A DNA stretch of 64,000 nucleotides from assembly GCF_001641285.1 (NCBI RefSeq), contig NZ_CP014841.1, forward strand, positions 3,162,001-3,226,000. Direction: 5' to 3'. The stretch comes from Dyella thiooxydans (lineage in GTDB: Bacteria; Pseudomonadota; Gammaproteobacteria; Xanthomonadales; Rhodanobacteraceae). The notes beneath the pieces are model-generated. The model had not been told where the DNA came from. It ran no database searches and saw only the letters and a program-made list of their open reading frames with translations. Below, piece by piece: positions 32,962 to 41,206 of this stretch; the first letter of the stretch is position 1, and each line of letters begins with the position of its first letter. The translations under genes were made by a program, and so were the position numbers.

Positions 32962-34318
32962 GCAGACCAGCGCATTCCGGCTGGCGCTGATCCTGGCCGG
33001 GATGTTCTCGCTGTCCTCGCTGCTCACCGCGGCGGTGTTGTGGCTGGGCACCGAGCGCGAGGCGCGTTCGGAGCAGCGACAGGAGCTGGTCGCCGACGCG
33101 CGCGACCTGGCGCTGCTGTCCTACCAGCGCGGGCTGGATGCGCTGAGCACCGAGATCGAGGAGCGCATCATCCTCGGCGCCGGCCTGGAGCGCTGGTACG
33201 CGCTGTACGCCGGCAACGGCATCAAGCTGGCCGGCAACCTGGACGATCGCCCGATGCGCGAAGGCTGGTCCGAGCGCCGCCTCACCCCGCGCGCCACCTC
33301 GCTGGCGCCGAGCCCGGCCGAACACCTGCTCACCCTCTACACCCTGCGTACCGACCGTGGCGGCTGGCTGGTGGTGGGACGCGACGCGTACTACATCCGC
33401 CACATGCGCGAGGTGGCCGAGCGGATCTTCCTGCTCGCGCTGGCGCTGATCGTGGCGGTGTCGCTGGTGGTCGGCTGGCTGATCGGACGCCAGCTGCTGC
33501 GCCGGGTCGGCGCGATGTCGGTGGCGGCGGAACGGATCAGTGATGGCGACCTGGACCACCGCATGCCGCTGCGCGGCGCGGGCGACGAGCTGGACATGAT
33601 CGCGCTCACCGTGAACCAGATGCTCGACCGCATCGCTTCGCTGCTCGCCGACGTGCGCCGGCTCGGTGCCGACATCGCGCACGACCTGCGCACGCCGCTG
33701 ACCCGCCTGCGCCGCCGGCTCGAGCAGTTGCGCACCCCACCGCCGCACCCGGCGGCCCACGAGGCGGCCGTCGATGCCGCACTGGCCGAGATCGATGGCC
33801 TGCTCGACGTGTTCCAGGCGCTGCTGCGCATCGCCGGCATCGAGTCGGGCGAGATGCGCAGCGGCTTCGCGTCGGTGGATCTCGCCGCGGTGCTGGCGGA
33901 ACTGGTCGACGCCTATGCCGCCGTGGCCGAAGCCGAAGGGCATCACCTCGACGCGCGAATCGCACCGCAGCCGCCGGTATCGGGCGACCGAGGCCTGCTG
34001 GTGCAGGCCTTCGTCAACCTGATCGAAAACGCGATCCGCCACACCCCGCCAGGCACGCGGATCACCCTGGAGCTCAAGCGTGTCGGCGACGAGCTGCATG
34101 CCGGCGTGCGCGACGACGGCCCCGGCATCCCTGCGCACGAGCACGCGCAGGTGCTGCAGCCGTTCATGCGGCTGGACCGCAGCCGTCACACCGAAGGCAA
34201 TGGCCTGGGTCTGGCGCTGGTGCGCTCGGTCGCCGAGCTGCACCGCGCCGCGCTGGTGCTGGACGACGCGGCCCCCGGTCTGGTGGTCACGCTGGTGTTT
34301 CCGCTGCCGCCGGCCTGA
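32918..34318 (+). CDS. Sensor histidine kinase
   Basis: 466 residues: the first membrane helix at about 20-43, a periplasmic sensor of about 120 residues, a second helix at about 170-190, a HAMP region (RRVGAMSVAAERISDGDLDHR), the H-box ADIAHDLRTPLTRL with H255, and an ATPase domain (NLIENAIRHTPPG, DDGPGIP, GNGLGLALVRSV). It pairs with the regulator just before it. The start is a GTG at 32918, overlapping the regulator by 44 bases; no later start keeps the first helix. The signal is unknown, but the neighbours suggest phosphoester or envelope sensing. Confidence 0.9.
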   Translation: MATVIASSSRPVRHRQTSAFRLALILAGMFSLSSLLTAAVLWLGTEREARSEQRQELVADARDLALLSYQRGLDALSTEIEERIILGAGLERWYALYAGNGIKLAGNLDDRPMREGWSERRLTPRATSLAPSPAEHLLTLYTLRTDRGGWLVVGRDAYYIRHMREVAERIFLLALALIVAVSLVVGWLIGRQLLRRVGAMSVAAERISDGDLDHRMPLRGAGDELDMIALTVNQMLDRIASLLADVRRLGADIAHDLRTPLTRLRRRLEQLRTPPPHPAAHEAAVDAALAEIDGLLDVFQALLRIAGIESGEMRSGFASVDLAAVLAELVDAYAAVAEAEGHHLDARIAPQPPVSGDRGLLVQAFVNLIENAIRHTPPGTRITLELKRVGDELHAGVRDDGPGIPAHEHAQVLQPFMRLDRSRHTEGNGLGLALVRSVAELHRAALVLDDAAPGLVVTLVFPLPPA

Positions 34319-34330
34319 CGGCGGCGACAC

Positions 34331-35806
34331 TCAGTCGGCCGGCACGCAGCGACCGCTGGCCCACTGGCGCAGCGCGTCGACCTGCTCGTGCATCAGCACC
34401 GACAATGGGCGGGTCTGGCCGAGTGCGGCGAGCAGGTGGGCCTGGTCCGGGGTGGCGTCGGCGCCGATGGCGTCGTACAGCGCGCTGACGATGGCCTGTT
34501 CGATCTCGGCACCGGAGAAACCCTCGCTCGCTTTGGCCAGCGCGGGCAGGTCGAAGTTCTCCACCGGCAGCTTCCGGCGCTCCAGGTGCAGCCGGAAGAT
34601 TTCCGCGCGCACCGGCTCGGTCGGCAGGTCGACGAAGAAGATCTCGTCGAAGCGGCCCTTGCGCAGCAGCTCGGCCGGCAGTTCGTGCACGGCGTTGGCG
34701 GTGGCCACCACGAACACCTTGGCCTTGCGCTCGGCCATCCATGTCAGCAGGTAGCCGAGCACGCGGCGCGACACGCCGCCGTCCTCGCCGCCGCCGGCCA
34801 GCCCTTTCTCGATCTCGTCGATCCACAGCACGCAGGGACTGAGCAGCTCGGTGCTGGCCAGCGCCTCGCGCAGGTTCTTCTCGGTCTCGCCCTGGTACTT
34901 GTTGTAGAGCGTGCCGAAGTCCAGCCGCACCAGCGGCACGCTGAAGCCGCCGGCGATCGCCTTGGCCGCCAGGCTCTTGCCGCAGCCCTGCACGCCGAGC
35001 AGCAGCAGACCCTTCGGCGGGTCGAGCATCGGCACCGATTCGGGCGACAGGAACACCGCGCGCCGCCGCTGCACCCACTCGCGCACACGGCGCACGCCGG
35101 CGACGTCGGCGAAGCTGGCGGTGGCGTATTCGTAGTGCAGCAGGCCGGAGCGGTTGAGCAGCTCGAACTTCGACTGCATCAGCTCGGGCAGGTCGTGCTG
35201 GCCGAGTGCGCCGTCGTTGTAGATCAGCTTGCGCACGATGCGCCGCGCATCGGAGGCGGACAGGCCGACCAGGTTGCGCACGATGGTGCGTGCGGCCTCG
35301 TTGTCCACCTCCAGCCGGCGGCCGTGTTCGCGCTGCCAGGCAGCCGCCTCGCCCCGCATGATGCCGGCCAGTTCCTTGAGGTCCGGCAGCGCCAGCGGCA
35401 CGCGCAGGGCGAGTGCTTCCAGCTCCTCCGGCAGCTCCACCCGGGCGCCGACCAGCACCACCGTGTGGGCGGCCGAGCGTTGCCGCTGCACGATCTCGCG
35501 CAGCATGCGCTGGCTCATCGCGTAGCGCACCAGCGGGTGGAAATCGAACAGCAGGAACACGCCGGGATCGGGCGCGCTGCGGATCGCTTCCAGCGTGGTG
35601 GTGACGTCCGGGGGTACGTCCGGGTCGGCGTGGGCGAAATCCAGCCGGCCCAGGCCATCGGTGATCGTCCAGCGCCACAGAGGGCGCAGCGATTGCGCGA
35701 TGACGTGCCGGAAGCAGTCGATCACCCGCTGCTCGTCCACCGTTTCGATCACCAGCAGCGGCGTCGTGGCGCGCACCAGCGTGGTGAGGTCCTGCAGTTC
35801 GCTCAT
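34331..35806 (-). CDS. Ycf46-like AAA ATPase
   Basis: 491 residues. The N-terminal ~220 residues are the non-ATPase part typical of Ycf46 (LVIETVDEQRVIDCFRHVI, DFHPLVRYAMSQRMLREIV). The AAA domain follows: Walker A GVQGCGKS at 271-278, Walker B VLWIDEIEK at 326-334, sensor ATANAVHELP and the Arg-finger region LLRKGRFDEIF. Ycf46 proteins are uncharacterised cytoplasmic AAA ATPases found in cyanobacteria, plastids and proteobacteria, linked to inorganic carbon use in some. No operon partner here. Confidence 0.9.
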   Translation of the reverse strand: MSELQDLTTLVRATTPLLVIETVDEQRVIDCFRHVIAQSLRPLWRWTITDGLGRLDFAHADPDVPPDVTTTLEAIRSAPDPGVFLLFDFHPLVRYAMSQRMLREIVQRQRSAAHTVVLVGARVELPEELEALALRVPLALPDLKELAGIMRGEAAAWQREHGRRLEVDNEAARTIVRNLVGLSASDARRIVRKLIYNDGALGQHDLPELMQSKFELLNRSGLLHYEYATASFADVAGVRRVREWVQRRRAVFLSPESVPMLDPPKGLLLLGVQGCGKSLAAKAIAGGFSVPLVRLDFGTLYNKYQGETEKNLREALASTELLSPCVLWIDEIEKGLAGGGEDGGVSRRVLGYLLTWMAERKAKVFVVATANAVHELPAELLRKGRFDEIFFVDLPTEPVRAEIFRLHLERRKLPVENFDLPALAKASEGFSGAEIEQAIVSALYDAIGADATPDQAHLLAALGQTRPLSVLMHEQVDALRQWASGRCVPAD

Positions 35807-35915
35807 GCCTGCCCCTCGATGAGGCCGGTAACGGTAGCAGAGCCCGCCGGCAACGGTCGCGAAGTTTCACGTGACCGGTATATGGTGGCCCGGTACCCCC
35901 ACCGAGGATCGTCCC

Positions 35916-37025
35916 ATGCGCATGCTTGCCGTCCTCCTGGCGCTGGTCGCCCTGCCTGCGTCCGCCGCCATCCACCTCGACCGGCTGACCCTGCCCAAGG
36001 GTTTCCACATCGCCGTGTACGCCGACCAGGTGCCGAACGCCCGCGAGATCGCGATCGGTGCGAAGGGCACAGTGTTCGTCGGCTCCAACGACGCCGGCAA
36101 GGTCTACGCGCTCACCGACCGCAACGGCGATGGTGTGGCCGACCAGGTGCGGGTGATCGCCAGCGGGCTGACCCTGCCGGTCGGCGTGGCGTTCAGGAAT
36201 GGCGATCTGTACGTGTCGGCGGTGAGCCGGATCCTGGTGCTGCGCGATATCGAGAACCACCTCGACGACCCGCCCGCGCCGCAGCTGGTCAGCGATGCCT
36301 TTCCCACCGCCATGCACCACGGCTGGAAGTTCATCGCGTTCGGTCCGGACGGCAAGCTGTACGTGCCGATCGGCGCGCCGTGCAATGTCTGCGACCGCGG
36401 CAAGGCCTACGCCAAGATCACCCGCATGAACGCCGACGGCAGCGATCTGGAGGATGTCGCCTACGGCATTCGCAACTCGGTCGGCTTCGACTGGCAGCCG
36501 GGCACCGGGCGCCTGTGGTTCACCTCCAACGGGCGCGACCTGATGGGCGACGACATGCCCAGCGACACGCTCAACGAGGTCACCCGCATCGGCCAGGATT
36601 TCGGCTTTCCGTTCTGCCACCAGGGCGACACGCTCGACCCGGAGTTCGGCAAGGGCAAACGCTGCAGCGACTACCGTGCGCCGGCGCTCAAGCTCGGCCC
36701 GCATGTCGCCTCGGTGGGCATGCGCTTCTACACCGGGCACCAGTTCCCGGCCAGCTACGGGGGCGCGATCCTGATTGCCGAGCATGGCTCGTGGAACCGC
36801 ACGAAGAAGTCCGGCTATCGGGTGATGACGGTGCGGCTGAAGGGGGACAAGGTGCTGTCGTACGAGCCGCTGGTGACCGGATTCATGCAGGACGAGAAGG
36901 CCTGGGGCCGCCCGGCCGACGTGCAGATGCTGCCCGACGGCAGTGTGCTGATCAGCGACGATCTGGCCGGCGCGGTGTACCGGGTGACCTACGATGGGCC
37001 GGGGGCGGGTCGGAAGGGTGACTGA
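35916..37025 (+). CDS. Secreted PQQ-dependent sugar/sorbosone dehydrogenase-like protein
   Basis: 369 residues with a signal peptide (1-18, ending ASA/AIH). It is a six-bladed beta-propeller of the glucose/sorbosone dehydrogenase family: LPKGFHIAVYADQVPNAREIA, VGSNDAGKVYAL, LPVGVAFRNGDLYVSAV, AMHHGWKF, GIRNSVGFDW, LIAEHGSWNRTKKSGYRV. Family members oxidise sugars or aldehydes in the periplasm using PQQ; whether this one binds PQQ cannot be told. No C-type haem motif (CxxCH) is present. ATG 35916 has GAGGA seven bases upstream. Confidence 0.88.
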   Translation: MRMLAVLLALVALPASAAIHLDRLTLPKGFHIAVYADQVPNAREIAIGAKGTVFVGSNDAGKVYALTDRNGDGVADQVRVIASGLTLPVGVAFRNGDLYVSAVSRILVLRDIENHLDDPPAPQLVSDAFPTAMHHGWKFIAFGPDGKLYVPIGAPCNVCDRGKAYAKITRMNADGSDLEDVAYGIRNSVGFDWQPGTGRLWFTSNGRDLMGDDMPSDTLNEVTRIGQDFGFPFCHQGDTLDPEFGKGKRCSDYRAPALKLGPHVASVGMRFYTGHQFPASYGGAILIAEHGSWNRTKKSGYRVMTVRLKGDKVLSYEPLVTGFMQDEKAWGRPADVQMLPDGSVLISDDLAGAVYRVTYDGPGAGRKGD

Positions 37026-37138
37026 ATCTTCAGGTGATTCAGGTACTTCTTCACGTGAGCGAGGCGTCCGGTATGGAGTAATGGCCCCACCGGGCAAGTA
37101 GCTGCCCACCGTCAATTCGTCCCCATGAGGATTGCGCC

Positions 37139-37297
37139 ATGCTTCATTACGCTCTGGTTTTCCTGGTCATTGCCATCATTGCCGCCGTCTTCGGGTTTGG
37201 CGGCATCGCCGGTGCCGCGGCAGGCATCGCGAAGATCCTGTTCGTGATCTTCCTGGTGCTGGCCGTGGTGGCCTTCTTCCGCCGCGCCACCAGGTAG
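37139..37297 (+). CDS. DUF1328 (YtjA-type) small membrane protein
   Basis: 52 residues ([20 protein letters not shown]...) with two membrane helices separated by [14 protein letters not shown], the hallmark of DUF1328/UPF0391. These proteins are strongly induced by stress and stationary phase in several bacteria. GAGG lies 9-12 bases before the ATG. First gene of the rightward envelope cluster. Confidence 0.93.
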   Translation: MLHYALVFLVIAIIAAVFGFGGIAGAAAGIAKILFVIFLVLAVVAFFRRATR

Positions 37298-37346
37298 CTC
37301 CGCTGTCCCCTTCGCCACGTCGATCCACTGCCCCGGGAGTCACTCC

Positions 37347-37724
37347 ATGAACAAGCCCGCCGATATCGCCAGCTCTGCCGCCGAACGTCCGAACGCCGCC
37401 GTGCGCATCGAGGAAGGCGCCGAGCGCGTCAAGCAGGCCACCTCGCACGCGGTGTCCAGCACCAAGGAAGCGGTCGACCGTGCCGCCGACCGGGTCGAGG
37501 AAGGTCTGCACCGCGCCACCGACAAGGCCGCCGGTGCCGCCACCCATGCCACCGAGAAGGCCGCCGAGTACGGTGAGCGCGGCCGCGAGGCCTACGACCA
37601 GGCCCGCGACCGTGCTGAGGACTGGATGGACCAGGCCCGCGACTACGTCCGCGAGAAGCCGCTGCAGTCGATGGCCATCGCGCTGGGCGCCGGCTGGCTG
37701 CTCGGCCGCCTGCTGCGTCGCTGA
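37347..37724 (+). CDS. DUF883/ElaB-like inner-membrane-associated stress protein
   Basis: 125 residues: a long Ala/Glu-rich amphipathic helix (about 10-100, with repeated RAADRVEEGLHRATDKAAG-like heptads) and a C-terminal glycine-zipper anchor (REKPLQSMAIALGAGWLLGRLLRR region). ElaB/YqjD/YgaM proteins of this type tether ribosomes or stress factors to the membrane in stationary phase. Follows the DUF1328 gene by 49 bases. Confidence 0.9.
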   Translation: MNKPADIASSAAERPNAAVRIEEGAERVKQATSHAVSSTKEAVDRAADRVEEGLHRATDKAAGAATHATEKAAEYGERGREAYDQARDRAEDWMDQARDYVREKPLQSMAIALGAGWLLGRLLRR

Positions 37725-37752
37725 TCCGCTTCCCGCGCACCGGACCTGATGC

Positions 37753-38226
37753 ATGGATGAGACCCCGCGCGGCGAGGCCGCTGCCGAGACCCCGTCGGAC
37801 CCGGAGGTGCCGTCGCGCCTGCTGGACGAACTGGGGCGCCTCGTCCGTGCCGTGCGACACCTGTTCGGAGCGCAATGGCGGCTGTTCCTGGCCGAGCTGT
37901 CGCTGGCGCGAGGCGCGGTCTCGTTGCTGCTCGCGCTCGGCCTCGTCGCCACCGTGGCCGGCGTCGGCCTGGGCCTCACCGTGCTGGCGCTGATCGGCGT
38001 GGCGCTGGCGCGCTGGTTCGATTCCTGGCTGTGGGCGCTCGCCGTGCTGGTGCTGCTGCAGGGCGCGGTGCTGACCGCGGCGATCATGCTGTTCCGGCGA
38101 GCGCTGCACTGGCTCAGCCTGCCGGCGACGCGCGGCGAGTTCGGTGCGATGATGCGCAGCGCGGCGGCCAAGGCCCGCGAAGCGGATGCCGCTGCCACCG
38201 ATCCTTCTCGGACTTCTTCTCCATGA
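37753..38226 (+). CDS. Holin-superfamily III (phage-holin-like) membrane protein
   Basis: 157 residues with an acidic N-terminus, two closely spaced membrane helices (about 55-82 and 88-113) and a basic C-terminus (LFRRALHWLSLPATRGEFGAMM). This matches the YqjE/Actinobacterial Holin-X group, which are chromosomal membrane proteins often encoded after DUF883 (YqjD) genes. It is not evidence of a prophage. The stop codon overlaps the next ATG. Confidence 0.88.
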   Translation: MDETPRGEAAAETPSDPEVPSRLLDELGRLVRAVRHLFGAQWRLFLAELSLARGAVSLLLALGLVATVAGVGLGLTVLALIGVALARWFDSWLWALAVLVLLQGAVLTAAIMLFRRALHWLSLPATRGEFGAMMRSAAAKAREADAAATDPSRTSSP

Positions 38227-38546
38227 GCGTGACCCGTCGACTCGCCAAGGTCCGCCTCGCCCAGGCCGAGGTCCGTGCCGCGCGCGCCGAACTGGACGAG
38301 CCGGCGCAGGCCTTGCTGCAACGCGTGCGCGACTACCCGGTCGCCAGCGTGAGCGTGGCGGCCGGTGCGGGCGTGGTGCTGGGTCAGCTCGACGTGCATC
38401 CGCTGCGGGTGCCGGGGGTGGGGTCCCTGCTCGGTAGTGGCCTGCTGCCGCTGGTGACCCAGGGCGTGCGCCTGCTGGTCGAGAACGGGCTGGACGGACT
38501 GGTCGACCCGGACGGCGGCGATCAGGACCCGCCGGATACCCCATGA
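38223..38546 (+). CDS. Small YqjK-like protein, unknown function
   Basis: 107 residues (MSVTRRLAKVRLAQAEVRAA...). A basic, helical N-terminus is followed by a Gly/Val-rich hydrophobic stretch (ASVSVAAGAGVVLGQL) and a Pro/Asp-rich end. Its position after DUF883 and holin-like genes corresponds to YqjK in the E. coli yqjDEK order, which suggests a divergent equivalent. It is coupled at both ends by ATGA overlaps. Confidence 0.7.
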   Translation: MSVTRRLAKVRLAQAEVRAARAELDEPAQALLQRVRDYPVASVSVAAGAGVVLGQLDVHPLRVPGVGSLLGSGLLPLVTQGVRLLVENGLDGLVDPDGGDQDPPDTP

Positions 38547-39721
38547 GCCATACCGACCCTGCGCCGGGAGCTGGCGTCGAGCCGGCGCCGGCCCCGTCGT
38601 CTGCGCCCCTGCCGGTCGTGGCCCCGCTGCCGTCGGTGCCGCGGATCGAGCGTCGTCGTTCCCGCGACCCGCATGGGGCACGCGGGCACATCCGTGCGCT
38701 CCGTTTCACCCTCAGCACGCTGCTGCTGCTGGCGGTGCTCTACACCATCGTCGTGATCAAGGTGCTGTTGATCCCACTGGTGCTCGCCGCCTTTCTCGGC
38801 GTGGCGCTCAATCCGATCGTCGCCTTCGGTGCGCGGTGCCACCTGCCGCGCTGGCTCAGCGCCAGTCTGCTGATGGTCGCCCTGATGGGGGGTATCGGCG
38901 CCGGCGCCACCGCCCTGGCGCAGCCGGCCCTGGGCTGGTTCCACGACGCGCCGGCCGCGTTGCGCAATTTCGTGCCCAAGCTCAAGGGCATCACCCGACC
39001 GCTGGAAGCGGCCAGTCGCGCCACCCAGAGCCTGGTCAACGGCCAGGTCGCGGTGCGCGTGCAGCCGCCGCGGCAGGCGTCGGTGGCGGTCACCGCCTGG
39101 GACGTGTTGGCCGCGGCGCCGAAGGTGCTCGCCGCCGTGCTGACCGTGACGCTGCTGGTGTTCTTCTTCCTGATCTACGGCGACGACCTGCTGCGTCGGC
39201 TGGTGGAGATCATCCCCAGCTTCCACCACAAGCGGCACGCGGTGAGCATCGTGCGCAGCATCCAGACCGAGGTCTCGCACTACATCCTGATCACCACGCT
39301 GATCAACATGACGCTGGGCGCGGTGACCGCCTTCATGCTGTGGCTGCTGCACGTGCCCGACCCGCTGCTGTGGGGCAGCATCGCGATGATCGCGAACTTC
39401 ATTCCCTACGTCGGCGCGATCACCACCGCCACCATCCTGCTGCTGGTCGGCATGATGAATTTCCGCGAGCTGACCCAGGCACTGCTGCCGGCGCTGGTGT
39501 TCGCCAGCATCACGGTGGTTGAGGGCAACCTGGTGACGCCGATGATCCTCGGCCGGCGCATGCGGGTGAGCCCGGTGGCGATCCTGATCTGGCTGCTGCT
39601 GTGGGGCTTCCTGTGGGGCATCCCCGGCGCGCTGCTGGCGGTGCCGATGCTGACCAGCGCCAAGCTGATTGCCGAGCGCGTACCCAACTGGCGCTGGTTC
39701 GCATTGATGGTGCAGCGCTAG
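38543..39721 (+). CDS. AI-2E family permease
   Basis: 392 residues. A Pro-rich cytoplasmic N-terminus (about 1-45) is followed by paired helices (60-75, 77-92, 106-130), a long soluble helical region, and further helices (200-225, 250-275, 285-320, 345-375). The segments NFIPYVGAITTATILLLVG, EGNLVTPMILGRRMRVSPVAI and LWGFLWGIPGALLAVP define the family. Members export or exchange AI-2 or Na+/H+; the function here is open. Last gene of the five-gene cluster. Confidence 0.9.
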   Translation: MSHTDPAPGAGVEPAPAPSSAPLPVVAPLPSVPRIERRRSRDPHGARGHIRALRFTLSTLLLLAVLYTIVVIKVLLIPLVLAAFLGVALNPIVAFGARCHLPRWLSASLLMVALMGGIGAGATALAQPALGWFHDAPAALRNFVPKLKGITRPLEAASRATQSLVNGQVAVRVQPPRQASVAVTAWDVLAAAPKVLAAVLTVTLLVFFFLIYGDDLLRRLVEIIPSFHHKRHAVSIVRSIQTEVSHYILITTLINMTLGAVTAFMLWLLHVPDPLLWGSIAMIANFIPYVGAITTATILLLVGMMNFRELTQALLPALVFASITVVEGNLVTPMILGRRMRVSPVAILIWLLLWGFLWGIPGALLAVPMLTSAKLIAERVPNWRWFALMVQR

Positions 39722-39771
39722 CGCCGTCTATCCAGCGCCGCCATCCCTGGCGACGCGTCCCGGATCGTTCC

Positions 39772-41205
39772 TCAGTCGGCTTTCGCCACCGCGCTGCACT
39801 GCACGTCGCCGCAGGCCTGCCAGCCGCCGCCCAGGGCCTTGTACAGGGCGATCGCCTGCAGGTTCACGCCCGCTTCGGCGGCGGCCAGCTGGTCTTCGGC
39901 CGCAAGCTGGGTCCGCTCCGCGTCCAGCAGTTCCAGATAGTCGGCGGCGCCGGCCTCGTAGCGGGCCCTGGCCAGCGACGCCGCGTGCCGGCTCTGGTCG
40001 GCCTGCTCGACCAGGTGCTGTACCCGCTCGCGTTGCTGGTTGTAGCCGACCAGCGCGTTGTCCACATCCTCCAGCGCGCGCAGCACGGTGCGCTGGTAGT
40101 TGGCACGGGCTTCGTCGGCACGCGCCTCGCTGGCCTTCACGCCGGAGCGCACCCGCTGCACGTTGAGGCCGTCCCAGCGGATGCTCGGCGCCACCGACCA
40201 GGCGCGGGTCGCGGGGCTGCCGAAGTCGTTGCTGCGCCCGGCCAGGAAGCCGACGAACCCGCCCAGCGAGACATGCGGGAACCAGTCCGCCTTGGCCACG
40301 CCGATCCGCGCGTTGGCGGCGGCCAGCTCGCGTTCGGTGACGCGGATGTCCGGCCGGCGCGCCAGCACGTCGTCGGCGTGGCCGATCGGCAGCACCGTGT
40401 CGACCGGCTTGAAGCCCCGGGGCGACAGGTCGATGTCCAGCGCGCCCGGACGCTCGCCGAGCAGCACCGCCAGATGGAAGCGGTCGGCCTGCGCCTGGGT
40501 TTCCAGCAGCGGCAGCTGGGCCTGCACGCCGGCGAGGCGGGCGCGGGCGCTGGCCACGTCCTGGTCCGAGCCGGTGCCGATTTCGGCGCGGCTGGCGATC
40601 AGCTTCAGCGAGGCCTGCTGGTTGGCGATGTCGCGGCGCGCCACGTCCTGCCGCAACTGGGTGCCGCGCAGGTCGAAGTAGTAGCGCGCCACCTCGGCGA
40701 ACAGGCTGACCTGCGCGTCCTGCAGCGCGGCCTCGCCGGCGTCGCTGTCGGCGCGGGCGGCTTCCACCGAGCGCCGCACGCCGCCGAACAGGTCCAGCTC
40801 CCAGCTGGCGTCGAAGCCGGCCTGGTAGCTGGTGACCGTGTTGCGCTGGCTGCTGAAGCCGGGCGTCTGTTCGCGGCTGCGGCTGTACGCGGCGGTGGTC
40901 TGGATGTCCGGCCACTGCTGTGACTCGGCCGTGCCGAGCAACGCGCGCGACTGCTTCAGCCGGGCCACGGCGATCTTCAGCTCAGGGCTGTTCTTCGCCG
41001 CGCGGGCGATCAGTGCGTCCAGCGTGGGATCGCCGAACTGCTTCCACCAGGCGGCCTGGAACGCTGCGTCCGACTGCCGCGTGGCGTCGACGCCCTGCAG
41101 CGCCACCGGCTTTTCCGTGGGCCGGTGGTAGTCCGGTCCCACGCTGATGCAGCCGGCCAGCAACAGGGCGCCGGCGAGCGCGCTCCAACGGATCGGGTGA
41201 TTCAT
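39772..41205 (-). CDS. NodT-family outer-membrane efflux lipoprotein
   Basis: 477 residues with a lipoprotein signal (LLLAGC, C19) and the two-repeat TolC-like channel architecture (AARADSDAGEAALQDAQVSLFAEVARYYFDLRG, RARYEAGAADYLELLDAERTQL). It forms the exit duct for the RND pump. It starts one base after the RND stop codon. Third gene of the adaptor-pump-channel operon. Confidence 0.95.
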   Translation of the reverse strand: MNHPIRWSALAGALLLAGCISVGPDYHRPTEKPVALQGVDATRQSDAAFQAAWWKQFGDPTLDALIARAAKNSPELKIAVARLKQSRALLGTAESQQWPDIQTTAAYSRSREQTPGFSSQRNTVTSYQAGFDASWELDLFGGVRRSVEAARADSDAGEAALQDAQVSLFAEVARYYFDLRGTQLRQDVARRDIANQQASLKLIASRAEIGTGSDQDVASARARLAGVQAQLPLLETQAQADRFHLAVLLGERPGALDIDLSPRGFKPVDTVLPIGHADDVLARRPDIRVTERELAAANARIGVAKADWFPHVSLGGFVGFLAGRSNDFGSPATRAWSVAPSIRWDGLNVQRVRSGVKASEARADEARANYQRTVLRALEDVDNALVGYNQQRERVQHLVEQADQSRHAASLARARYEAGAADYLELLDAERTQLAAEDQLAAAEAGVNLQAIALYKALGGGWQACGDVQCSAVAKAD

Positions 41206-41206
41206 C

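Noticed and set aside
34287-37115. 942-codon open frame on the minus strand
   Set aside because: It is out of frame with the Ycf46-like ATPase and opposite the dehydrogenase; low-complexity translation.
37753-38226. Holin-like gene as a sign of prophage
   Set aside because: The YqjE-type holin-superfamily protein is a normal chromosomal companion of DUF883 genes. No other phage gene is nearby.
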